This document shows, one piece after another, positions 12,993-18,752 of a stretch of DNA of 24,173 nt. The stretch's first letter is position 1, and the number at the start of each line of letters is the position of its first letter. A program made the translations under genes and the position numbers. Source of the stretch: Candidatus Nomurabacteria bacterium (GTDB lineage: Bacteria > Patescibacteriota > Minisyncoccia > Phycocordibacterales > CALRBL01); contig CALRBL010000001.1 in the NCBI GenBank assembly GCA_943354075.1, positions 1 to 24,173 on the forward strand, given 5' to 3'. The notes below the pieces were generated by a model that had not been told where the DNA came from, made no database searches, and saw nothing but the letters and a program-made list of their open reading frames with translations.

Positions 12993-13466
12993 ATGGAATC
13001 AATGATCTCCTGGAAAGCATACGAGTACATTCACGAGCCTAAAAGTGCTGATTGGTATTGGGCACTTGGCATCATCGCACTTGCTGTCGCGGGAGCTGCG
13101 ATAATTTTCGGAAACTATATTTTCGCAATTCTCGTTCTCATCGTCGCGATTTCTCTTGCCATCCACGCACATCATCACTCCCCTCGTCTTGTCGACTTTC
13201 AACTGAATGAACGAGGAGTAAAGATCGATCATATTTTCTATCCCTACAAAACACTCGAATCATTTGATATCGAAACCCACGAGACCGAGATCGGAACTTT
13301 TGCTAAAATCTTCATCAAGTCCAAAAAAACCATGATGCCCCTCATCGTGATCCCTATAGCCGAGGTTCACCCTGAAGATGTGCGCGAATATCTTTCGATC
13401 TTTCTCGAAGAAGGTGAGCATACTGAAAGCGTGGGACATCGTCTGCTTGAATGGCTCGGATTTTAG
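12993..13466 (+). CDS. Two-helix membrane protein with a PH-like cytoplasmic domain
   Basis: 157 residues. SWKAYEYIHEPKSADWYW precedes two closely spaced helices (about 24-41 and 45-60, split by FGNY). A soluble beta-rich part (VDFQLNERGVKIDHIFYPYKTLESFDIE ... IFIKSKKTMMPLIVIPI) follows, with the look of a bacterial PH-like domain. Function unknown. The ATG at 12993 has TATAAT 6 bases upstream; a second ATG 9 bases later would be less well placed. Confidence 0.7.
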   Translation: MESMISWKAYEYIHEPKSADWYWALGIIALAVAGAAIIFGNYIFAILVLIVAISLAIHAHHHSPRLVDFQLNERGVKIDHIFYPYKTLESFDIETHETEIGTFAKIFIKSKKTMMPLIVIPIAEVHPEDVREYLSIFLEEGEHTESVGHRLLEWLGF

Positions 13467-13484
13467 TTTTATTTGATTTTTATA

Positions 13485-13513
13485 TTGATACCCGTGCTCG
13501 CGGGTTATAAAAT
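13485..13513 (+). promoter_or_regulatory. Promoter of the HTH/LAGLIDADG-like gene (leaderless)
   Basis: TTGATA (13485-13490), 17-base spacer, TAAAAT (13508-13513), then 6 bases to the ATG. One of the best sigma70-type matches in the window. A small hairpin (ACCCG/CGGGT) occupies the spacer and might act as an operator. Confidence 0.65.
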
Positions 13514-13519
13514 GAAGGG

Positions 13520-14194
13520 ATGGTGAGGAAGGAATTAAGAAGACAAGCCGAAAAATTGAGAGATGATGGGAAATCCTATCAAGATATCTCGCGTGAATTA
13601 GGTGTGGCAAAAAGTACGCTTTCGTATTGGTTTAATACTACCTCTCATTACTTGGACACATCAGAGAAACAACTGGAACATCTTAAAAGAGCTCGTATTT
13701 TGGCTCTAGAGGCAATACAAGATAAACAAACAAAGAAGAGGCTGGACTTGGAAAAAAGTGTTACTTTAGATTTTAGTGCTCGTGATATTAATTCACTCTT
13801 TACGAAGAAAATTGCTCTTTCTATGCTGTATTGGGCAGAAGGAACAAAGCACAAAAGAGCCGGAGGTCTAACCTTCACAAATACCGATCCCATGCTTATA
13901 AAAACATTTGTCTCACTTCTTAAAACCGTATTCGATATTGATCTATCAAAAATAAGATTGCGATTAGCCATACATAGTTACCACAATGAAAAAGAGTGTA
14001 AAATATTCTGGTCAAACCTTACAGGAATCGAGTTGGATCAATTCAATAAAACATACTTGAAACCAAGAAGTCTTACGAAGAAATTCCGGCAAAACTTCAT
14101 GGGAATCTGCTTTGTATATTATCCAAATGGTGGTATAAGAAAGGAGATATTAGAAATCGGCAGACAATATTGCAGCCACATATCGCTCCCGTAG
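13520..14194 (+). CDS. HTH protein with LAGLIDADG-like nuclease domain, stop codon inside tRNA-Arg
   Basis: 224 residues. A helix-turn-helix (KSYQDISRELGVAKSTLSYW, about 18-37) is followed by a linker helix. The second domain holds ALSMLYWAEGTK (about 99-110), resembling a LAGLIDADG helix with its acidic residue (Glu 107). FTNTDPMLIKTFVSLLKTVF and IRLRLAIHSYHNEKE follow, as strands and helix of that fold. The family call is by pattern only and is moderate. The last codons (SHISLP-stop) read into tRNA-Arg(GCG): the TAG stop is the tRNA bases T8-A9-G10. A/T-rich, consistent with a mobile gene. It shares the tRNA-overlap arrangement with the HNH genes but not their fold. Confidence 0.6.
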   Translation: MVRKELRRQAEKLRDDGKSYQDISRELGVAKSTLSYWFNTTSHYLDTSEKQLEHLKRARILALEAIQDKQTKKRLDLEKSVTLDFSARDINSLFTKKIALSMLYWAEGTKHKRAGGLTFTNTDPMLIKTFVSLLKTVFDIDLSKIRLRLAIHSYHNEKECKIFWSNLTGIELDQFNKTYLKPRSLTKKFRQNFMGICFVYYPNGGIRKEILEIGRQYCSHISLP

Positions 14195-14256
14195 TTAAAT
14201 GGATATAATAGTAGCTTGCGGAGTTACTGTTCCAAGTTCGATTCTTGGCGGGAGCA
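14185..14256 (+). tRNA. tRNA-Arg (GCG)
   Basis: Acceptor GCTCCCG/CGGGAGC perfect, D arm GTTA/TAAT with loop AATGGATA, anticodon stem GTAGC/GTTAC with loop TTGCGGA giving anticodon GCG, T arm CCAAG-TTCGATT-CTTGG, discriminator A. CCA not encoded. GCG is an unusual anticodon for bacteria, which mostly read CGU/CGC/CGA with ACG edited to ICG. Its first 10 bases are the end of the upstream ORF. Confidence 0.93.
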
Positions 14257-14302
14257 CATGATTACATTCAATAGGAGTATGTGGACTATATAAAATAGAC
14301 CA

Positions 14303-14340
14303 ACAAAAAAACCGCTCTACATTTGAGGCGGTTTTTTTGT
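14303..14340. terminator. Bidirectional terminator between tRNA-Arg and rpsT
   Basis: A 13-bp perfect stem (ACAAAAAAACCGC, with 14328-14340) and 12-base loop. A-run on one side and T-run on the other serve tRNA-Arg on the plus strand and rpsT on the minus strand. Confidence 0.9.
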
Positions 14341-14347
14341 TTCTTTC

Positions 14348-14611
14348 TTAGCTTAGCTTCTTAATCGCCTTCGCGAGACGTGATTTCTTTCTTGAAGCGG
14401 TGTTTTTCTTGATAATTCCGTTCTTGGCTGCCTTGTCGAGTGCTTTGTAAGCAAGAGTAAGAGCCTCTTTGGTTCCCTCTTTAGTCTTTGAAACAACGAG
14501 CTTCTTGACAACTTTTACGGTCTTCGCCATCTTCTCCTTTGCGGCGAGATTGACGACACGCTTTCGCTTTGATGAGCGGAGCGCTTTCTTTGCTGATGAT
14601 GTGATTGGCAT
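14348..14611 (-). CDS. rpsT: 30S ribosomal protein S20
   Basis: 87 residues, highly basic. MPITSSAKKALRSSKRKRVVN is the standard S20 N terminus, and KAAKNGIIKKNTASRKKSRLAKAI is its C-terminal helix. Binds 16S rRNA early in 30S assembly. The ATG has a TAATTT box 6 bases upstream and no Shine-Dalgarno, and the gene ends at the shared terminator. Divergent from ruvA. Confidence 0.96.
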   Translation of the reverse strand: MPITSSAKKALRSSKRKRVVNLAAKEKMAKTVKVVKKLVVSKTKEGTKEALTLAYKALDKAAKNGIIKKNTASRKKSRLAKAIKKLS

Positions 14612-14617
14612 AGGGGA

Positions 14618-14640
14618 AAATTAACACAATACTGTATAAT
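14618..14640. promoter_or_regulatory. Divergent -10 boxes of rpsT and ruvA
   Basis: Minus strand TAATTT (14623-14618) is 6 bases from the rpsT ATG at 14611. Plus strand TATAAT (14635-14640) is 6 bases from the ruvA ATG at 14647. The whole intergenic region is 35 bases, so each -35 element must lie in or near the other gene. Confidence 0.5.
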
Positions 14641-14646
14641 ACGCAA

Positions 14647-15231
14647 ATGATATCCCGTATTTCAGGCGCCCTCATACAGCTCGAGCTCAAGTTCGCCATC
14701 ATCGACGTGGGAGGAATTGGCTACAAAGTATACGTCGGAGGCGAGTCTTTGGAGGCACTTGCCGGAAATCTTGGTCAGAATGTCTCTCTTTTCACCTACC
14801 TCGCTGTTCGAGAGAACGCCCTCGACCTCTATGGTTTCAAAAATCAAGAAACCCTCTCGATGTTCGAGATGCTCATCACTGTCTCAGGTATTGGACCAAA
14901 ATCCGCTATGGGCATCTTAGCAGTCGCATCCGAACACACCATCCGTGAAGCCATCGTAAACGAAGACACTTCATACCTCACCAAAGTCTCAGGCATTGGA
15001 AAGAAAAATGCCGAAAAGATCGTCCTCGAACTCAAAGGTAAGTTCAAAGATGACGATTACACCATCGGTTCCGGAAAAGATGTTACCAAAGAAGCACTTG
15101 CTGTGGATGCTCTCAAGTCACTTGGTTTCGACGAACGCGAAGCTCGTGATGCGGTGAAAAAAATGGACAAAGAACTCTCTGCGGAAGAAATGATCAGAGT
15201 TGCTCTTCGGGAAATAGGTACGAAACGATAG
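14647..15231 (+). CDS. ruvA: Holliday junction branch migration protein RuvA
   Basis: 194 residues. Domain I OB fold: MISRISGALIQLE, VGGIGYKVYV. Domain II carries two helix-hairpin-helix motifs (SGIGPKSAMGIL and VSGIGKKNAEKIVLELKGKF). Domain III is the C-terminal UBA-like part (ALAVDALKSLGFDEREARDAV). RuvA tetramers hold the junction for the RuvB motor. ruvB and ruvC are not in this window. The 3' end overlaps the convergent amidase gene by 38 bases. Confidence 0.97.
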   Translation: MISRISGALIQLELKFAIIDVGGIGYKVYVGGESLEALAGNLGQNVSLFTYLAVRENALDLYGFKNQETLSMFEMLITVSGIGPKSAMGILAVASEHTIREAIVNEDTSYLTKVSGIGKKNAEKIVLELKGKFKDDDYTIGSGKDVTKEALAVDALKSLGFDEREARDAVKKMDKELSAEEMIRVALREIGTKR

Positions 15232-16054
15232 CCTGATAGGTTTTCTCTGCCATGTTCGTAGAGGTCTCATCAAATTTTTCTTTGCCAAAAATCGGCTCAT
15301 AAATATATCCGTATTCGATAAGGATTGCAGGAACATCGAGCGTGCCGTAGCGTCCCATCGCAATAAGTTCCTGCGCCTCAAGAACAGTTCCCTCTTCCGC
15401 CTTCAAAGTGCTTGGTTTGTATGATTTTTCAAGACTCTTTTTTACTTCTTCTGCAAATCCACGAGACTCAACAGAATTTGAAAATTGTTTTTCGGGAATA
15501 TAAATCGCGAATCCGGAATATTTACCAGGGATCTTTCGATTCTTTCTTGTATCGTCATTTATATGAAGATGCACGATAAAGTCCACACCATTTTCGTCGG
15601 ACCATTTGTTGATACCATAAAGATAGGTAGCAGCTTCTTTGGAAGCACTATTATGCTCCACACCTTTTACCTCAACAAGTTCTCCGCTGTCGACTTTTGC
15701 AATAGCCTCAACCTTCTTTTGATACTGCCAATCCATAATCTTATCCGCGTTCTCAAAATACAAAGAGAAAAGTGGATCGAACCCGTTTGCATCACGAGTC
15801 ATGACTGCTTCAAAACGTGAATCGGCTACAAGAAGTTCTCCTAACCTACGACCAATCTCGACAACAAGATCTCTTTCCTTACGATCTAGATATACTGCAC
15901 CGCCTGTTTCTGGTTCGTGTCCGGGGACTATCAAAATTCTGAAAGGTTTGTGAGGTTCGGGTTTTTGTTCTGAAAAGAAAGGAGTTGGGCTGGTAAAGGG
16001 GGCCAAGAGAAGTATCGCCAGGAGTGCGATGGCGAGAATATACAGCTTATGCAT
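15194..16054 (-). CDS. N-acetylmuramoyl-L-alanine amidase (Amidase_3), secreted
   Basis: 286 residues. An N-terminal hydrophobic segment (4-22) acts as signal peptide or anchor. The zinc amidase domain has LIVPGHEPETGGA (first zinc His), KERDLVVEIGRRL (zinc Glu), FIVHLHINDD (second zinc His) and ILIEYGYIYEP (catalytic Glu). It cleaves the stem peptide from muramic acid in cell-wall turnover or division. An insertion of about 60 residues between the Glu and the second His region contains KVDSGELVEVKGVEHNSASK. -10 box TATACT 6 bases before ATG overlaps the start codon of mutM on the other strand. Confidence 0.9.
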   Translation of the reverse strand: MHKLYILAIALLAILLLAPFTSPTPFFSEQKPEPHKPFRILIVPGHEPETGGAVYLDRKERDLVVEIGRRLGELLVADSRFEAVMTRDANGFDPLFSLYFENADKIMDWQYQKKVEAIAKVDSGELVEVKGVEHNSASKEAATYLYGINKWSDENGVDFIVHLHINDDTRKNRKIPGKYSGFAIYIPEKQFSNSVESRGFAEEVKKSLEKSYKPSTLKAEEGTVLEAQELIAMGRYGTLDVPAILIEYGYIYEPIFGKEKFDETSTNMAEKTYQAIVSYLFPEEQL

Positions 16055-16066
16055 AATGTCAGTATA
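16054..16066. promoter_or_regulatory. Interlocked divergent promoters of the amidase and mutM
   Basis: Only 11 bases separate the two ATGs (16054 minus, 16066 plus). The minus-strand -10 TATACT (16066-16061) contains the first base of the mutM ATG. The plus-strand TAATGT (16054-16059) overlaps the amidase start and is weaker. Each ATG lies 6 bases from its own box. Confidence 0.5.
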
Positions 16067-17007
16067 TGCCGGAATTACCCGAAGTCGAAACTACCGTCAG
16101 AGGACTACAGAAATACGCTGTCGGCAAGACGGTGGTTGATTGCTGGACCGATTACAACAGTGCATTCCACAAAGACAAGGAAAATATCAAGGACCCTCGG
16201 TATTTTGTGAGTTTTAAAAAGAAGTTGGTGGGTGCAAAAATAATTGGAGCAGACCGACGCGCAAAAAATATTCTCATTCATCTTTCAAATGGCTACACCC
16301 TACTCATACATATGAAGATGACGGGGCATGTTTTGTATGGAAAATACACCTTCGACAAAAAGAAGAAAAAAGATCCATGGACTCCCGCAACAGACAGTGG
16401 ACCTCTCGCCGATCCATTTAATCGCTTCATCCATTTTGTCATCACACTTGATGGGCATCACCTCGTACTTTCTGATATGAGAAAGTTTGCTAAAGTAACG
16501 CTCGTCGAAACATCTCTTCTCGATTCTTCCCTCCACACCGCACATCTTGGACCTGAACCGCTCACAAAAAGTTTTGATCTTAAAAAGTTTATCGAGCGTC
16601 TTTCAAAAAATACTAAGATGTCGAAGATGCCAGAGGGCCCCATCAAGTCAGCACTCATGGATCAAGAACTTATCGCGGGTATTGGGAATATTTATTCCGA
16701 CGAAATCCTCTGGCGAGCAAGTGTACATCCTGAATCACGTTTCTCCGCCATTCCCACAAAGCAGATATCCCTCATGTTCACCGCGATGAAAGAAACTCTG
16801 AAAAAAGGAATCGACTTTGGCGGGGACTCGATGTCCGACTATCGCAATCTCGATGGTGAGCGTGGAAAGTTTCAAGAACATCACGAAGCATATAGACGAA
16901 CAGGAAAACCGTGTAGAAAAAAAGGATGTAAAGGAACCATCGTTCGGAAAGTTATCCGTGGAAGAAGTGGGCATTTTTGTGACACCCACCAGAAACTTTT
17001 TTCTTAA
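16066..17007 (+). CDS. mutM: Formamidopyrimidine-DNA glycosylase (Fpg/MutM)
   Basis: 313 residues. MPELPEVET provides the Pro 2 nucleophile, Glu 3 and Glu 6; GADRRAKNILIHL gives the conserved Lys 67. The H2TH motif is DQELIAGIGNIYSDEILW. The C-terminal zinc finger has Cys 283, Cys 288, Cys 305 and His 308 (last Cys of the usual finger replaced by His), with VIRGRSGHFC carrying the DNA-binding Arg. It removes 8-oxoguanine and FapyG. It is longer than the usual 270 aa because of extra sequence at about 33-45 and a Lys-rich loop at about 100-120 (KKKKKDPW). It ends 4 bases inside the convergent methylase gene. Confidence 0.94.
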   Translation: MPELPEVETTVRGLQKYAVGKTVVDCWTDYNSAFHKDKENIKDPRYFVSFKKKLVGAKIIGADRRAKNILIHLSNGYTLLIHMKMTGHVLYGKYTFDKKKKKDPWTPATDSGPLADPFNRFIHFVITLDGHHLVLSDMRKFAKVTLVETSLLDSSLHTAHLGPEPLTKSFDLKKFIERLSKNTKMSKMPEGPIKSALMDQELIAGIGNIYSDEILWRASVHPESRFSAIPTKQISLMFTAMKETLKKGIDFGGDSMSDYRNLDGERGKFQEHHEAYRRTGKPCRKKGCKGTIVRKVIRGRSGHFCDTHQKLFS

Positions 17008-17474
17008 ATATTTAACATTCGAAAGATTGCGACCGCCCCCGCAACCGAAACATTCAGAGATTCTTTTTCTCCCATCATTGGGATTTCAAGAACAGCGTCA
17101 CACCTATCAAGCACATTTTCAGAAATCCCCGAAACTTCCGTACCCAAAAGAAGAACTGTCTTCCCTTTCATTTTGAATTCCTTGTAATCAATAGACTTTT
17201 CACTTTGTTCAAGTGCAACAATTTCATATCCTTCTTCACGTAGTTTTTTAAAAAGAGTTTCTGTATCGGAAACATATTCATACGAAACATTGTTTTCTGC
17301 GCCAAGCGATATTTTGACAAAGTCTGCACGAGCTCTGTTAAAGCGATCGATAGGAGTCGGAGTGGTACCCACAAGGAATATCTTTGAAATCCCCGCGCAA
17401 TCTGCGGTACGGAAAAGACTGGCAGTATTTTGCACACTTCGTATATCAACAAGAGCGATTGAAATTTTCTCCAT
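17004..17474 (-). CDS. SpoU/TrmH-family RNA 2'-O-methyltransferase
   Basis: 156 residues, knot fold only, without the extra substrate-binding domain. SpoU motif 1 is VQNTASLFRTADCAGI, motif 2 VLLLGTEVSGIS and motif 3 IPMMGEKESLNVSVAGAV. It uses S-adenosylmethionine to methylate a ribose in tRNA or rRNA; the site is not predictable. It starts 18 bases from the divergent DoxX-like gene and has TAGTAT 7 bases before the ATG. Confidence 0.9.
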   Translation of the reverse strand: MEKISIALVDIRSVQNTASLFRTADCAGISKIFLVGTTPTPIDRFNRARADFVKISLGAENNVSYEYVSDTETLFKKLREEGYEIVALEQSEKSIDYKEFKMKGKTVLLLGTEVSGISENVLDRCDAVLEIPMMGEKESLNVSVAGAVAIFRMLNI

Positions 17475-17486
17475 ATGCCGTATACT
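17459..17486 (+). promoter_or_regulatory. Promoter of the DoxX-like gene (leaderless)
   Basis: TTGAAA (17459-17464), 16-base spacer, TATACT (17481-17486), then 6 bases to the ATG at 17493. The minus-strand TAGTAT for the divergent methylase gene overlaps this -10 box (17487-17482). Confidence 0.6.
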
Positions 17487-17492
17487 AGCATC

Positions 17493-17882
17493 ATGTTATC
17501 GATTGTCACTCCATTTCCCTTTCTTCTCGATTTTTCTTTCTTTGCGCCACTTCTCTTGCGACTTACACTTGGTATTTATGTGCTTGCGATAGGGTTTTCG
17601 GCAAAACATAAAGCTGATGTAGAAATACCTGTCGAACTTTCTCCACTTCATGTCGCATACCGTGCCCTCTTTATCGCAGCCGGCATTTCTCTCATCATCG
17701 GTATCTACACACAAATCGGAGCCATTGTAGTAGTAGTACTTCTTATGATTGCAGGCATTTCTGACAAACGAGCGCGCATCACCACCGAGCTCAATCGAGC
17801 AGAACTTTCACTTCTTCTCGTCATCGCACTTTCTTTGATGATAACGGGGGCAGGAGCATTTGCCCTCGATCTTCCTCTCTAA
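17493..17882 (+). CDS. DoxX-like four-helix membrane protein
   Basis: 129 residues with four predicted helices: residues about 15-35 (APLLLRLTLGIYVLAIGF), 53-70, 74-90 and 107-127. RLTLGIYVLAIGFSAKHK and the AALSLLIGIYTQIGA-like middle resemble DoxX/YphA membrane proteins; their activity is not well defined. The start at 17493 is set by the -10 box; a longer in-frame ATG at 17475 lies upstream of the presumed transcript start. Confidence 0.75.
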   Translation: MLSIVTPFPFLLDFSFFAPLLLRLTLGIYVLAIGFSAKHKADVEIPVELSPLHVAYRALFIAAGISLIIGIYTQIGAIVVVVLLMIAGISDKRARITTELNRAELSLLLVIALSLMITGAGAFALDLPL

Positions 17883-17892
17883 TTTAGAATTG

Positions 17893-17920
17893 TTGAAATA
17901 AAGCACTGTTGTGATAAAGT
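17893..17920 (+). promoter_or_regulatory. Promoter of tRNA-Lys
   Basis: TTGAAA (17893-17898), 16-base spacer, TAAAGT (17915-17920). Transcription would begin about 25 bases before the tRNA. Confidence 0.5.
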
Positions 17921-17950
17921 GTCAAAATAAACGTTTTTCAAAACGATTTT

Positions 17951-18023
17951 GCGCCCGTAGCTCAGTCGGTAGAGCAGCTCCCTTTTAAGGAGATGGTCGT
18001 AGGTTCGATTCCTACCGGGCGCA
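17951..18023 (+). tRNA. tRNA-Lys (TTT)
   Basis: Acceptor GCGCCCG/CGGGCGC, D arm GCTC/GAGC, anticodon loop CTTTTAA (TTT), T arm GTAGG-TTCGATT-CCTAC, discriminator A. CCA not encoded. It converges on holA with a 12-base gap, and no protein gene overlaps it. Confidence 0.97.
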
Positions 18024-18035
18024 CCCTTTACAAAA

Positions 18036-18752
18036 TCAAAGTCCCAACCCCCATCTTTCCATCTCAACCCACAGATCCTTCTCTCCTCGATGCGCATCGT
18101 GATACATGGAAACCAAATCAGAAAGCATCACATCTACTTGTTCGTCTGAAAAGTTTCCGGAGGCCGCTTTTGCCTTACTAAAAACAAATGGAGATAGTTC
18201 CGCTTCTTTAGCATCTTTTGAAACACTCGCTACTTTCAAAGCTTTCATTTGCCACCATATAATACCGTGAATCTCTTCGGCGGCATTTCCTTTTTTCTTG
18301 GCCTCCATAAGAAGCATCCACAGTCGTTTCTTGTCACGAGAAAGAAGTGCGTCGGAAACTGCAAATGGATTGTATTCTTTTTTCTTGATTTTTTCTGCAC
18401 CAGAGAATTCTTGCACTTTCTCGGCATATTTTTCCATCTTGGTGAGAGTCTTCTTATCAATCTCCTTCTCGAGGAATATGAAAATATTTTCAGATTCTTT
18501 AATTTCTTGAAGTCCTTCAACTATTTCTTCTTTAATGTCTTTGGATTCAAAAATATTGTCATAGAACACAATATACTTTGAAGCAAAAAGTCCCTGCCCT
18601 GCAACAAGTGATGAAATAGGATTCTCAGAATAGTTTCCTGTGGTGATGCGATAGAAAAGCGCGTCAGGCTTTTTCTTTTGAAGAGCATCAGTAAGAGCGC
18701 GCGTCTTGTCGCGAGCTTTTTCGTAATCAGTGCCGTGCATTAGATAAATCAT
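18036..18752 (-). CDS. holA: DNA polymerase III delta subunit-like protein
   Basis: 238 residues, shorter than the usual 330. The N terminus MIYLMHGTDYEKARDKTRAL matches the start of delta (YLxxGxDxxxxR), and ASKYIVFYDN and ENIFIFLEKEIDKKTLTKM fit its inactive AAA-like domain. The C-terminal collar helices contain IIWWQMKALKVAS and FSDEQVDVMLSDLVSMYHDAHRG. Delta opens the sliding clamp in the loader complex. It overlaps the polA stop by 4 bases (ATGA) in the tsaE-polA-holA operon. The reduced length suggests loss or compaction of the middle domain. Confidence 0.72.
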   Translation of the reverse strand: MIYLMHGTDYEKARDKTRALTDALQKKKPDALFYRITTGNYSENPISSLVAGQGLFASKYIVFYDNIFESKDIKEEIVEGLQEIKESENIFIFLEKEIDKKTLTKMEKYAEKVQEFSGAEKIKKKEYNPFAVSDALLSRDKKRLWMLLMEAKKKGNAAEEIHGIIWWQMKALKVASVSKDAKEAELSPFVFSKAKAASGNFSDEQVDVMLSDLVSMYHDAHRGEKDLWVEMERWGLGL

